Shown one piece after another: positions 8,932-18,008 of a stretch of 64,000 nt of DNA. The notes beneath the pieces were generated by a model. It was not told the origin of the DNA. It saw only the letters and a list, made by a program, of their open reading frames with translations, and searched no databases. A program made the translations under genes and the position numbers. Source of the DNA: Raineya sp964654605 (GTDB lineage: Bacteria > Bacteroidota > Bacteroidia > Cytophagales > Thermonemataceae); the NCBI GenBank assembly GCA_964654605.1, contig CAZZLW010000046.1:67850-131849 (forward strand), given 5' to 3'. Each line of letters begins with the position of its first letter. The first letter of the stretch is position 1.

Positions 8932-10017
8932 TTAATCTTGTTTAGGTTCTTGCTCTGCTGTTTTGGCTTTATTTTCTTTTTGCATTTGTTTGAGTTCTTT
9001 GGCTCGTGAGGGGGCATTGAGCGGCAAAGGATTGGGCGTAGGCGTACCCGAAATAACTCTTTTCACAGGTTTGCCATTTACCCATATTTCGCCACGATTG
9101 GGATATAAGATTTCGCCTTTTCCGCTACTTACTACTGCTCCTTGTCTTTCAGTAGGGTTGTAACGAGGGGATTTTTCAGGGAATTTTTGATAGCGGGGCA
9201 TATCTTTTTTCCACATAAATTTGCCTTTACGCAAATAACGCACATTGTAGGGCTTGGAGCGGTATTTTTGCAACTCACGATTGGATAGCTTAGACTTACG
9301 CAAAGAATACCTGATTTTCAAAGCCCCCAGTGAAGTTGCCATACGATGAGAGCGTTTCATACGTACTTTTTTCCAATCTACATAACGTACCGTACCGCTA
9401 TAATTCTGCATTTTGCGAGTATTATGGATAATAGCCTTTCGGCGTCTATTAAGAAAGCTATATTTTATTGCTCCCCCCGTAAATTCATCATATCCGCGTC
9501 TGTATTCGTGTGGGCGAAATTTGTAATTTGAAATAAACTTATCGTGTCCAAATTTTTTCTTGGTAGGCAGAAAGGCATAACGAGATATGAACTTATCGTA
9601 GCCACGTCTGTACTGATGAGGCAAAAATTTGGATTTAGATTTGAACGTAGCAAAGCCTGTTTGCAATTTGTGAGGCAAAAACTTGTAATTAGACTTGAAC
9701 GTAGCAAAGCCTTTTTTAGGCTCTCTTGGGAATAGCGGTTCAGAGCCTCGGAACTGGCTTTGCCCTAATACTTGGGGCGATTCTACATATCTTTTTTGCC
9801 CTGCATAATACCCCGATTGTACGGTTTGTGAATTAGGAATTTTTTCCGAGCCCTTGGATTTTATGCCCTCGCTTGGAGTTACACGCTTTTTCAGACGATA
9901 TTTGTTGGTAAGAACAGGCTTTTTGGAGGCGGTATTGTCTTTGCGTTGAGCAAAAACTTCGCTACAAGCCAAGAAAATTAAACTCAAAAAAATGATATGT
10001 ATAAGTTTGGTTTTCAA
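8932..10017 (-). CDS. Secreted basic repeat protein, function unknown
   Basis: A 361-residue exported protein I cannot assign to a family. The N-terminus is a signal peptide (IIFLSLIFLACSEVFAQ); cleavage after FA or lipidation at the cysteine are both possible. Residues about 100-185 hold five imperfect tandem units, each with a G(F/Y/H)xxF(K/I)S core followed by YxFLPH or YKFRPHEY. They are rich in Lys, Arg, Tyr and Phe, which suggests a structural or surface-binding role. The C-terminus is Lys/Glu-rich and low-complexity. It lies downstream of the lipoprotein gene 10145-10570 in the same direction, with a partial dispersed element between them. Confidence 0.75.
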   Translation of the reverse strand: MKTKLIHIIFLSLIFLACSEVFAQRKDNTASKKPVLTNKYRLKKRVTPSEGIKSKGSEKIPNSQTVQSGYYAGQKRYVESPQVLGQSQFRGSEPLFPREPKKGFATFKSNYKFLPHKLQTGFATFKSKSKFLPHQYRRGYDKFISRYAFLPTKKKFGHDKFISNYKFRPHEYRRGYDEFTGGAIKYSFLNRRRKAIIHNTRKMQNYSGTVRYVDWKKVRMKRSHRMATSLGALKIRYSLRKSKLSNRELQKYRSKPYNVRYLRKGKFMWKKDMPRYQKFPEKSPRYNPTERQGAVVSSGKGEILYPNRGEIWVNGKPVKRVISGTPTPNPLPLNAPSRAKELKQMQKENKAKTAEQEPKQD

Positions 10018-10030
10018 GCGATTATTTTTT

Positions 10031-10143
10031 GTAATTATTTACGTTCAAAAACTATAAAGGTTCAAAGTTCAAGCGTTTGAGGTAAAAGTTTTTATCAATG
10101 TTCTAAATCCTATTTCCTGCATCTTGTTTGCTGTTTCTATTCT
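10031..10143 (+). repeat. Dispersed 3'-end element, copy D (partial)
   Basis: The left end GTAATTATTTACGTTCAA is intact and the right part keeps TCCTGCATCTTGTTTGCTG, but the middle has diverged to heptamer-like words (GGTTCAAAGTTCAAG) and the right inverted end is missing. The right side abuts the stop codon of the gene at 10145-10570. Confidence 0.7.
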
Positions 10144-10144
10144 T

Positions 10145-10570
10145 TTAGTTTCCGTCTTTTTTGGGTTCTTGTTTTTCTTCGGGTAAAGTAGGAGTGGGTT
10201 TATCTTCTTCGGGTTGTTCTTGCTCAACTTCATCAGCATTTTTGGCTTTTTTAGCCTTTTTAGCTTTTTTCTTACGTCTTGCCTTGCTATCGGTATCGGG
10301 GAATAGTTCTTTATCTTTGATAAATTTCTTTTCTTTTCTAAAAATTTTGCTTAGCTGGGCTCTTGTTTTATGTTTCTTTTTGCTTACACCGCCCACTTTT
10401 TTTACTAATCCCGTTTTGCTATGCCTTTCGGTAATGATAAAATTGGTAGGTACATAGCCATCCTCGGGAATAGCTACGGTGCCTACTTCCTGATACGCCG
10501 CACAAGTAGAAGGCTTGCGATTGCAAGCAAAAATCAGCCCAATGAAAAATATGTAAAATAAATATTTCAA
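10145..10570 (-). CDS. Small lysine-rich lipoprotein, function unknown
   Basis: A 141-residue protein with a clear lipoprotein signal (IFFIGLIFACNRKPS, lipidated cysteine near residue 16). The middle has a short ordered stretch (AIPEDGYVPTNFIITERHSK). The C-terminal third is low-complexity, rich in Lys, Ala, Glu and Pro (RRKKKAKKAKKAKNAD and following). It is probably the first gene of a two-gene unit with 8932-10017. No family is recognised. Confidence 0.7.
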   Translation of the reverse strand: MKYLFYIFFIGLIFACNRKPSTCAAYQEVGTVAIPEDGYVPTNFIITERHSKTGLVKKVGGVSKKKHKTRAQLSKIFRKEKKFIKDKELFPDTDSKARRKKKAKKAKKAKNADEVEQEQPEEDKPTPTLPEEKQEPKKDGN

Positions 10571-10634
10571 AACAAACGTTTTTGATTGAAACCCATTACT
10601 AAAATTGTCTAAATGCTTGGGAAGTAAGGTTTCT

Positions 10635-10697
10635 TAGGTTTAAGGTTTGAAGTTAGAAGGTTTAGAACTTCAAACTCTCAACCTAAAACTCTAAAAG
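10635..10697. repeat. Degenerate heptamer array, copy 2
   Basis: About 60 bp of the words AGGTTTGA, AGTTAGA, AACTTCAAACTC and AACCTAAAACTC, resembling the arrays at 1634-1747 and 39361-39472. It occupies part of the 316-bp divergent intergenic region 10571-10886. The rest of that region holds the promoter at 10801-10832. Confidence 0.6.
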
Positions 10698-10800
10698 CCT
10701 CACCACATAAATTTTAGACAAGTACTTTTTGCAAATATACAAAAGCCTTTCTGAAATTTAGCAAAAACTATGCAATATTTTCTTGGCAGAGACTTTATTG

Positions 10801-10832
10801 TTTGAACCTTTGGATAAAACTTTCTACTTTTG
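10801..10832 (+). promoter_or_regulatory. Bacteroidota-type promoter for 10887-12986
   Basis: TTTG at 10801-10804 and TACTTTTG at 10825-10832 are separated by 20 bp, matching the Bacteroidota primary sigma consensus TTTG-(19-21)-TAnnTTTG. The transcript would begin near 10839, giving a leader of about 48 nt. Confidence 0.75.
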
Positions 10833-10886
10833 CAAAAACTTTTCCAAGCAATTTACGCTTTTCATTTCATCTAAACTCGTGTATCA

Positions 10887-12986
10887 ATGAAAAAAATTCT
10901 GTATAGCTCTGTATTTCTGATGTTTGCTCATATAGCTTTTTCCCAAAATTGCTTCAAAGAAGTAGCTATTCTGATTGATACGCTTCGTTTTACACAAACC
11001 AAAAATCAAATTCAATTCAAAGGAGAAAAGTTTTTGGCTTTTGAATATTTCACTGAAAGCCCTACTTGTGAGGTGCGTCTGTTTCCGCAAAATATGGAAA
11101 ATATCCAAAAAATAGAACTGGCATATTCGCAAGATTTTCAACTTGTAGATTCTATTTTTCGCAGTCAGGATTATTTTCGTTTCAAAATAAAATTCAATAA
11201 TCTCACCCAAACGCAATTTCTCACCTTCAATTTCATTATTTATCAGATTCCACTGAAAGAAATTCCTTGCGAATTGCGTCTATTTCCTTATTTCAATACC
11301 AAAGTAGCCTTTGCACCCAAAGATGATGAGTTGTACGTAGGCGAAGAGCGTATGTTTGAGCTAATTTCCAATAATCCTGAAAATATCCGAACCAATCCTA
11401 TTCCTACGAGTAGTAAAGATATTGACTATCGTACGGAATACGTAAATAAGCAACTTCGTTTGTATGTTTTGCCTTCAAAAATTGGAGATGTTGATTTTAG
11501 TTTGGATTTAAGTACCTTTATCCCTTACATTGACGAAAAAGGACGAGTAAATTATCAGCTTCCCACTATCAAGTATAAGTTTCGCGTAAAAGGTAGCCGT
11601 TTGGCTTTTTTGAATACTGATGTAAAAGAAATTACCATAGAAGAGGCTACGCAAAAAGAAGGGGTAGAAGTTCAATTAGACTACAATCGCTATCTGAATG
11701 TGGGGAAAACGTATCGTATAGAAAACCAAGAGAAAGTAGGAGGTATGCTTGTCGCAGAAATTTTTATTAAAAGCCTGATGAGTAATGGTAAATTCTTGTG
11801 CGTTCTGCGACCTTACGGACAGCATCGTATTTCTGAAAGTTATCTTTATATCAAAAATGGTGATGAGCCTGTTTGTATTACCAATTTTAATGTTACCCCC
11901 AAAACTATCATTAACAATATCATTATTTTTCACGAAGGCAATCGGCGAGAGAATGTGTTTTACCCCGGCGAAACTGTTGATGTACGCATAGAAGGGCTTG
12001 CTTTGCATAAAGCAAGATTTCGTTTTGACGGCTTGAACGTGCTTACTTCCGACTCACTTATTCGTACCGAAAATGTGCAAACTTTTCGCTTGCAAGTTCC
12101 AATGAATATCAGCAAAAAAGAAATAGAAATTTTTAATCGCAACGAAAAAATTGGGCGTACCATTCCTGTAAGCGAGTACCAAAGACCTCATCAGCTCAAT
12201 TTTGTAAGAATAAACTATGGTGCAGGTAGGCAAGTGCTGAGCGAACTGCCCCAAACCATTCTTTACCCTTACACTATCAAGGATATTGAAGTTTTCTTTG
12301 ATTATGATAAAATTGACGAAAACAAACTTTTTGGTAGGCAATTTGTAAGCATTGATATAACAATTTTCAATGCACGTGGCGATTTAGTAGATTTGAAACG
12401 TATTCCCAATATAATGGTGTGTCCAGGCGAAAATTCGCCAAGATTTGCTTTTTACAGCGATAAGCAGTGCAACAAAGAACCTATCAGCCTGAATAAAACT
12501 TTGGGTAGAAAAACTTTTGATTTGGACGGGTGGAGCAGAATAGAAATTACTATTAGCCACGATAAAGACAAATATGGCGGAGAGGGGTTCAGTAAAAAAA
12601 TTGAAATTATTTTACAAAGAAGACTGCGTTTTGATACAGAGGTAACCTTTCCTGGGGGCTTGCTTATCAAACGTGCCGACCAAGAAAACTTCAGCCCTTT
12701 CGGAGGAATTAGTTTGGCAATTATCCAACAACTTAGTTTTTACAATCCCAATAAAATCAATCGCTTCCACCCTTACAAAGTGGGTATTGGCGTACTTGCC
12801 AACAATGCCTTTAATTTTAACCCCAATGCAACCAACCGAGATATAGGTGTGGTGCTTTTGGGAAGTTTGTATCCTACTCGGCGAGATGTAAAACTTTCTT
12901 TCCCACTTTTTGCAGGAATGGGTTATTTTTTGAGTGCTAAAGCGTGGTTTTTCTTGGTGGGTCCGGGTATTTTCGTGAGTTTCTGA
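10887..12986 (+). CDS. Large secreted, probably outer-membrane-associated protein, function unknown
   Basis: A 699-residue protein with a signal peptide ending FAHIAFSQ. Most of the chain looks like beta-rich extracytoplasmic domains. The last 120 residues (ISLAIIQQLSFY, YKVGIGVLANNAF, VKLSFPLFAGMGYFLSAKAWF) alternate hydrophobic and polar residues and end in phenylalanine, as an outer-membrane beta-barrel or its closing strands would. No known domain is recognised. The gene is monocistronic, with its own promoter and a bidirectional terminator behind it. Confidence 0.75.
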   Translation: MKKILYSSVFLMFAHIAFSQNCFKEVAILIDTLRFTQTKNQIQFKGEKFLAFEYFTESPTCEVRLFPQNMENIQKIELAYSQDFQLVDSIFRSQDYFRFKIKFNNLTQTQFLTFNFIIYQIPLKEIPCELRLFPYFNTKVAFAPKDDELYVGEERMFELISNNPENIRTNPIPTSSKDIDYRTEYVNKQLRLYVLPSKIGDVDFSLDLSTFIPYIDEKGRVNYQLPTIKYKFRVKGSRLAFLNTDVKEITIEEATQKEGVEVQLDYNRYLNVGKTYRIENQEKVGGMLVAEIFIKSLMSNGKFLCVLRPYGQHRISESYLYIKNGDEPVCITNFNVTPKTIINNIIIFHEGNRRENVFYPGETVDVRIEGLALHKARFRFDGLNVLTSDSLIRTENVQTFRLQVPMNISKKEIEIFNRNEKIGRTIPVSEYQRPHQLNFVRINYGAGRQVLSELPQTILYPYTIKDIEVFFDYDKIDENKLFGRQFVSIDITIFNARGDLVDLKRIPNIMVCPGENSPRFAFYSDKQCNKEPISLNKTLGRKTFDLDGWSRIEITISHDKDKYGGEGFSKKIEIILQRRLRFDTEVTFPGGLLIKRADQENFSPFGGISLAIIQQLSFYNPNKINRFHPYKVGIGVLANNAFNFNPNATNRDIGVVLLGSLYPTRRDVKLSFPLFAGMGYFLSAKAWFFLVGPGIFVSF

Positions 12987-13003
12987 TACTTGCTACAAAA
13001 GAA

Positions 13004-13039
13004 TGAGAGTTTGCCTCATACACTTGAAGCAAACTCTCA
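13004..13039. terminator. Hairpin between convergent genes
   Basis: TGAGAGTTTGC and GCAAACTCTCA form a perfect 11-bp stem around a 14-nt loop. It lies between the stop at 12986 (plus) and the stop at 13078 (minus), so it may serve both genes, although T-runs are short. Confidence 0.7.
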
Positions 13040-13077
13040 CACAATAAATTTTGGAGTAAAAAGCAAGATTTTGGCTC

Positions 13078-14220
13078 TTAATTCACACTTATTCCCATAT
13101 TCAGTAAAATAAGCAGAACTACTGCGGTAGCTAAGGCAGAACCTCCGTAGTACAAACCTATGCTGTATCCTGTTTGTCCTGTTTTGGCTCTATTGAGAAT
13201 ATAGGGCAAGGAAGCTACCGAAAGTAAGCTATACACCAAACCCATAAGCAGAAGCATAATGATAGAAATAGTTTGCCCTTTGATGAACAAAGCGGGCAAA
13301 ATTACTATAAAAGCCGCTATACAGCCCCAAATCAAACTTTTATATGAGCCTTTTTTTTCTACAAATTTACTGATAGGGATAGCAAGCAAAGCAGAAAACA
13401 TTAGCATAGCCGATTGCAGATAGTCGGGGTCGGAGAAAAAGATTTTTTCAGTTGCACCAAAAAACTTATGCTTTACCCAAATGGCAGGTACGAAAAAGAG
13501 CATAAGCATCTTGAAAAGTCCTACGAAGAAGCCTGTTAGGAATAAATCTCTTTTGCTATCTCCACCCAATTCTTCTTTTGCCATTATTTTTTTGTCTTCT
13601 TCTGTGGGAGGGGCGATACTTATGGTTTTAATAGCATACGCCGTAGAAATCACAAGCACACCACCTAATATAAAAGTAGGCGTAAGTCCGAGTATGTTGA
13701 GGATTTGAATGAGAAAAGGCTCAATGGTATAAATCAGACCGAAAACCATTGTAAGAATTGCCGCAACTTGTGGAAATTTATGGACAGGGGTAAAATTTTC
13801 AACCAGTGAAATAGCAGGACTATGAAAAGTAGCCATTGCCGCCAGCCAAAGAATAACAAGCACAGGCAAGAGCCATTTCAGAGGGCTTGCAGGATTGGTA
13901 TTCAGAGCAACGCTTACAGCTACAAAAATTACCGCCGCAAATGCCGCCCCTGATATAATGATAGGAAATTTTGTTCCTCTTTCACGGAAAGCCTTATCTG
14001 CCCATCTTCCTGAAATAGGGTGGAAAATAGCTCCCAAAATACCTTGTGCTACCAGCAATAGCCCTGCAAATTCTACAAAATTGAATTTGAGCAGAAGTTG
14101 TGGCTGATATTTTTCGTAAGCAAGCCAGCCAATCGTAATTGCCGCTTCCAGTGCCGCAATACTGATGATAGATTTGGTAAAACTCAATCTTTGGGCTTTA
14201 GGTGCAATAGAAGTTGCCAT
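13078..14220 (-). CDS. MFS-like transporter
   Basis: A 380-residue integral membrane protein with about ten to twelve hydrophobic segments. A central hydrophilic loop with charged residues (APPTEEDKKIMAKEELGG) separates two halves. The loop motif ISGRWADKAFRERGTKFP is an MFS motif-A equivalent and resembles sugar-type (SLC45/GPH-like) carriers. The substrate cannot be read from the sequence. The gene is transcribed alone, away from the dispersed element and the OsmC gene. Confidence 0.75.
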   Translation of the reverse strand: MATSIAPKAQRLSFTKSIISIAALEAAITIGWLAYEKYQPQLLLKFNFVEFAGLLLVAQGILGAIFHPISGRWADKAFRERGTKFPIIISGAAFAAVIFVAVSVALNTNPASPLKWLLPVLVILWLAAMATFHSPAISLVENFTPVHKFPQVAAILTMVFGLIYTIEPFLIQILNILGLTPTFILGGVLVISTAYAIKTISIAPPTEEDKKIMAKEELGGDSKRDLFLTGFFVGLFKMLMLFFVPAIWVKHKFFGATEKIFFSDPDYLQSAMLMFSALLAIPISKFVEKKGSYKSLIWGCIAAFIVILPALFIKGQTISIIMLLLMGLVYSLLSVASLPYILNRAKTGQTGYSIGLYYGGSALATAVVLLILLNMGISVN

Positions 14221-14310
14221 ACATTTTTAGTTTAAGTTCTTTTTGAAAAAATCGTTTGTAAGACTTACGAAGCGACTGCCCAAGTGGTTTTCTAAAAAAT
14301 CAAAAAATTT

Positions 14311-14453
14311 GTAATTATTTACGTTCAAGAAGTTCAATGTTTGATGTTCAAGCCTTTAAGGGCTTTATATTTTATTTTTTCTCTCCGACATCTATTCTGT
14401 TTCCTGCCTCTTGTTTCTTGTTTCCTTACTGCAAACTATACCTAAACAATTAC
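14311..14453 (+). repeat. Dispersed 3'-end element, copy B (full length)
   Basis: This 143-bp copy has the clearest ends. GTAATTATTTACG at the left pairs with CCTAAACAATTAC at the right, and the symmetry extends outward (AATTTGTAATT against AATTACAAAGTT), making terminal inverted repeats of about 18-20 bp. The internal hairpin AAGCCTTTAAGGGCTT is followed by a T-rich run. The right end is 7 bp from the stop of the OsmC gene. No clear target-site duplication is seen. Confidence 0.88.
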
Positions 14454-14460
14454 AAAGTTT

Positions 14461-14874
14461 TTATGCGTAATGGAAAAATACTTCCTGCTTTATTTCTGGG
14501 GCTAAACTCAAGGCTACGGGGCAGGTACGAGCCGCATTTTCAAGTTTTTGTTTGTATGTGCTTTCCAAAGGCAAACTACTTGGAAAATAAAAATGTACGT
14601 GAATTTCTGCAATTCTGCGAGGGTTAGATGCCATTACTTTGGTTGTTTTCCAAGTAACTCCTTGCAAATTTACTTTATCCCTTTCGGCTACGATGCCCAT
14701 AATGGTCATCATACAACTCCCCAAAGCGGCACAAACCAAATCGGTAGGCGAAAAAGCCTCTCCTTTGCCGTTGTTATCAGTGGGGGCATCAGTAATGATT
14801 TTGTTTTGGGAAGCAAAATGTGTGGCTTCGGTGCGTAATTCTCCTAAATAAAGACTTTCAATTTGGTGGCTCAT
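14461..14874 (-). CDS. OsmC/Ohr-family protein
   Basis: A 137-residue protein with the two redox cysteines of the OsmC family: one in CAALGSCMMT and one in ARTCPVALSL. Members reduce organic hydroperoxides with these thiols, although many OsmC-like proteins are untested. I set the start at 14874 because the ATG overlaps the feoB stop in an ATGA junction, implying translational coupling. An in-frame extension upstream would lie inside feoB and does not resemble the family. Coupling to ferrous iron uptake fits protection from iron-driven peroxide damage; this is inference. Confidence 0.88.
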   Translation of the reverse strand: MSHQIESLYLGELRTEATHFASQNKIITDAPTDNNGKGEAFSPTDLVCAALGSCMMTIMGIVAERDKVNLQGVTWKTTKVMASNPRRIAEIHVHFYFPSSLPLESTYKQKLENAARTCPVALSLAPEIKQEVFFHYA

Positions 14875-16973
14875 TTGAGTATCGTGTAAGTTATCCAAGA
14901 GGCAAGATAAGCTAAAAGATTGAAAAAAACAAGTTGCCCCAAAGGATACTTCCAAGAGCGTGTTTCTTTCCATACTACGGCAAAGGTACTCATACATTGC
15001 ATTGCAAAAGCATAAAAGACCATCAACGAAAAGCCCACCGCCACCGAGTAGGTTGGTTTTCCTGTTTGAGGGTTTATTTCAGAAGCCATTTTTTGCCTTA
15101 CGCTTTGCTCGTTTCCTTCCTCACCCAATCCATAAATTACGGACATTGTGGCTACAAAAACCTCACGAGCGGCAAAAGAAGTAATAAGTGAAATGCCTAT
15201 TTTCCAGTCAAAACCCAAAGGTTGAATGATAGGTTCAAGAGCTTTTCCTAAATTACCTGCAAAAGAGGCTTCTAATTTTGCAGAGCTAATCAGAGGGGCA
15301 AGTTCTTCTTCCGAAAGTGTAGGATAGCTTTTTTTGATAGAACTTTCCGCTTTTTCCAAGCTATCTCCCCAGCCATAAGAAGCCAAAGCCCACAGAATTA
15401 CTGAAATCACTACAATCACTTTTCCTGCATCAAATACGAAGGTTTTTACTTTTTCGTAAATAGTAATAAGAACATTCTTCCAACGAGGCATCTTGTAGGT
15501 AGGCATTTCCACAATAAAATAATCATTGCCCCAAAAAGGTAAAAAGCGGCTTAAAACCTTTGCGGCAAGCATAGCCATAAGTAAGCCTAAAAGATACATC
15601 GCCAGCAGAGCAAGAGCCTGATAATGCAAAAAGCCCCATAGCATTTTATCGGGTATCACGAGGGCAATCATTACGGTATAAATGGGCAAACGAGCCGAAC
15701 AGCTAATCAGAGGTACAACCAAAGTAGTAATCAGTCTTTCTTTGGGATTATCAATATTTCGGGTAGCCATAATGGCAGGAATAGCACAAGCCGCTCCTGA
15801 AATCAGGGGGACTACACTTTTGCCATTTAAGCCAAATTTTCGCATAATTTTGTCCATCATTATCATTACGCGTGTCATATAGCCTGTTTCTTCCAAAATT
15901 GCAATAAAACCAAAGAGTAAAGCTATCTGCGGCACAAAAGTAACTACGGAGCCAATCCCTGCCAAAACGCCCTCTGTCCAAAGATTTGTAAGAAAATGAT
16001 TGGGTAAATTTTCTCGGAAAAATGCTTGTACTGAGGCTGTACCCTCTTCAATCCATTCCATAGGAATTTCCGCCCACCGAAAAATTGCTGTGAAAATCAG
16101 CAGTAGTACCATTAAAAAAGAACCATATCCCCAAAGTGGGTGAAGCAGTATTTTATCAATTTTCCGAGTAATGCTCTGCGGATTGTAGGCTTTTTCGTGT
16201 TTTTGAGTGGTTTCTGCAACAATTTTTTCTATTGCTCTAAAACGCTCCAAAGTTTCATCAGTTTGTAGGTGAAGGGCTTGGAAATTGTTTTTAAGCTCTA
16301 ATTTTTGGAAAAATTGCTTGTCGCTTTCTGAAAGAAAAGATAGTTTTTCGTAATGGTGAAAATATAAATTTGCCCAATAGGTATTGGGTAAATGATATTT
16401 TTGGACAATTTCTTGTAAAATACCTTGCAAAGGGGCATAAGTTTGCAGAATACTATGAGGGGCATTTGATTGACTTTTTTCTAAATCAAGGATTTTTTCT
16501 TTGAGCTTTTCAACACCTTCGCCACTTCTGGAATTGGTACAAACCACAGGGCTTTGTAGGCGTTCTGCAAGTTTTTGCGTATCAATTTCCCAACCACTTT
16601 TTTGGGCTATATCAATCATATTCAGCACTAGAATAGTCGGAAAACCTAAACTTTGTACTTCTGAAAAAAGAAGCAAGTTTCTTTGCAGATTGGAAGCATC
16701 AATCACAACCAAAATAGCATCAGGCTTTTCGGGGTTTTGAGGATTGAGCAAAAAATCCAGCACTACTTGCTCATCAGCCGACTTGGGATAGAGGCTATAC
16801 GTACCGGGCAAATCGGTGATGTATGCTTTACTTTGGTTAGGAAGCGAGAAAGTACCTGTTTTTTTCTCTACGGTTACGCCTGTAAAATTAGCTACTTTTT
16901 GGTTCAAACCTGTGAGCTGGTTGAATAGCGAGCTTTTCCCTGCATTAGGATTTCCGATAAGAGCGAGTTTCAC
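14871..16973 (-). CDS. feoB: Ferrous iron transporter FeoB
   Basis: A 700-residue protein with an N-terminal G domain (GNPNAGKSSLFNQLTG at the start, TDLPGTYSL, NMID) followed by a cytoplasmic spacer. The membrane region carries the paired Gate motifs (PLISGAACAIPAIMATR, PLISCSARLPIYTVM). The length is typical. It imports Fe(II) across the inner membrane, coupled to nucleotide hydrolysis. It lies 12 bp after feoA and overlaps the OsmC gene by 4 bp. Confidence 0.97.
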   Translation of the reverse strand: MKLALIGNPNAGKSSLFNQLTGLNQKVANFTGVTVEKKTGTFSLPNQSKAYITDLPGTYSLYPKSADEQVVLDFLLNPQNPEKPDAILVVIDASNLQRNLLLFSEVQSLGFPTILVLNMIDIAQKSGWEIDTQKLAERLQSPVVCTNSRSGEGVEKLKEKILDLEKSQSNAPHSILQTYAPLQGILQEIVQKYHLPNTYWANLYFHHYEKLSFLSESDKQFFQKLELKNNFQALHLQTDETLERFRAIEKIVAETTQKHEKAYNPQSITRKIDKILLHPLWGYGSFLMVLLLIFTAIFRWAEIPMEWIEEGTASVQAFFRENLPNHFLTNLWTEGVLAGIGSVVTFVPQIALLFGFIAILEETGYMTRVMIMMDKIMRKFGLNGKSVVPLISGAACAIPAIMATRNIDNPKERLITTLVVPLISCSARLPIYTVMIALVIPDKMLWGFLHYQALALLAMYLLGLLMAMLAAKVLSRFLPFWGNDYFIVEMPTYKMPRWKNVLITIYEKVKTFVFDAGKVIVVISVILWALASYGWGDSLEKAESSIKKSYPTLSEEELAPLISSAKLEASFAGNLGKALEPIIQPLGFDWKIGISLITSFAAREVFVATMSVIYGLGEEGNEQSVRQKMASEINPQTGKPTYSVAVGFSLMVFYAFAMQCMSTFAVVWKETRSWKYPLGQLVFFNLLAYLASWITYTILK

Positions 16974-16985
16974 GTGAGTAATATT

Positions 16986-17210
16986 TTATTCAATAATCTG
17001 AACTACAATATTTTGAGCTTCACTTTTACGCAAAGCAATAAGCGTTTCTTGTACGGCAATATAAATAGGGTCGCCAAGAGGAGCTTTACCCAATACCTCA
17101 ATAGTGGTATTAGGGAGTAAGCCCATTTCCAAAAGTTTGAGGAAAATGCCTCTTTGCTGAAATTCAAGGATTTTTACTTTTTCGCCAGTAGGTACTTGAT
17201 GAAGTTGCAT
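16986..17210 (-). CDS. feoA: Ferrous iron transport protein FeoA
   Basis: A 74-residue SH3-like protein. Features include the start MQLHQVPTGEKVKIL, the central LLEMGLLPNTTIEVLGKAPLG and the basic end ALRKSEAQNIVV. FeoA stimulates FeoB, probably by binding it in the cytoplasm. It is the first gene of the feoA-feoB-OsmC unit, with a good promoter directly upstream. Confidence 0.95.
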   Translation of the reverse strand: MQLHQVPTGEKVKILEFQQRGIFLKLLEMGLLPNTTIEVLGKAPLGDPIYIAVQETLIALRKSEAQNIVVQIIE

Positions 17211-17238
17211 TTAATTAAATTAAATCTAAACAAGTTCG

Positions 17239-17269
17239 CAAAAATAAGAAAAAACTTTGCAAACTCAAA
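17239..17269 (-). promoter_or_regulatory. Bacteroidota-type promoter for the feoAB operon
   Basis: On the minus strand, TTTG (17269-17266) and TATTTTTG (17246-17239) are separated by 19 bp, matching the phylum consensus. The -33 element overlaps the last codons of the upstream CpsB-type gene, which ends at 17265. No convincing Fur box was found by eye. Confidence 0.7.
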
Positions 17270-18008
17270 GAGTGCTATTGAGCCAAGGGTAATTTTGAAT
17301 TTTCTTGAAAAAAGAACTCTGCACAAGGTTTTGCAAGGTTTTTGCGTGGCGAATGTGGTGGCAGTCGCTTGCCAGAAAATGCGGCAGGCGAGCTTCTACG
17401 ATTTTTTCAGCGGTTTTTTGTGCCTCTAACGAATAATATCCGACCAGCGAGAGAATATTTATCTGTAACAGAACACCCAAATTTAGCATCTTCTCTAAAA
17501 AGCTAAAATTATTCTGTACATACACGTATCTTTCGGGGTGTGCAAGAATAGGCTGATATCCATTGGCTTTCATCAAAAAAATAGCTTCTTCCCAAAAAGC
17601 GGGTATATTCAAAAAACCTGTTTCAAAAAGCAGATAGTTTTTTTCGCCAAAGGAGAGCAATTTTTCGTGTTTTTGGAGCAATTGTAAAAAATGTTCATCT
17701 ACGTAATATTCTGCGGCGGCTTCAATAGGAATATGGATTTGATTTTCTTGTAAGAAAAGACGCAGTTTTTCTAATTTGTTGTGGATAATTTCGGGGGTGT
17801 TTTTGTAAAAATCCCACAAAATATGAGGAGTAGTGATGATTTTTTGAAAACCATAACTCCGAAATTGTTCAATGATTTCAAGGGCTTGAGCTTCGGTTTG
17901 CACGCCGTCATCAATACCCGCAAGTAAATGAGAGTGCAAATCAACTTTGAGAAAATCAAAGATGGCAGTATTAGGAGTATCTTTTTTGCGAGAGAAAAGT
18001 TTTAACAT
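17265..18008 (-). CDS. CpsB/YwqE-type tyrosine-protein phosphatase (PHP fold)
   Basis: A 247-residue PHP-fold phosphatase. Metal ligands are visible in order: VDLHSHLLAGIDDG, the TTPH motif, the AAEYYVDEHF region, ILAHPERY and LASDCHHIRH. These manganese-dependent enzymes dephosphorylate the tyrosine tail of Wzc-like kinases and so control exopolysaccharide chain length or export. The start codon overlaps the stop of the kinase gene by one base (TAATG), so the pair is translationally coupled. Confidence 0.93.
   Translation of the reverse strand: MLKLFSRKKDTPNTAIFDFLKVDLHSHLLAGIDDGVQTEAQALEIIEQFRSYGFQKIITTPHILWDFYKNTPEIIHNKLEKLRLFLQENQIHIPIEAAAEYYVDEHFLQLLQKHEKLLSFGEKNYLLFETGFLNIPAFWEEAIFLMKANGYQPILAHPERYVYVQNNFSFLEKMLNLGVLLQINILSLVGYYSLEAQKTAEKIVEARLPHFLASDCHHIRHAKTLQNLVQSSFFKKIQNYPWLNSTL

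Noticed and set aside
14221..14310. Target-site duplication flanking dispersed copy B
   Set aside because: Flanking bases show extended inverted symmetry rather than a direct repeat, so no duplication can be claimed.
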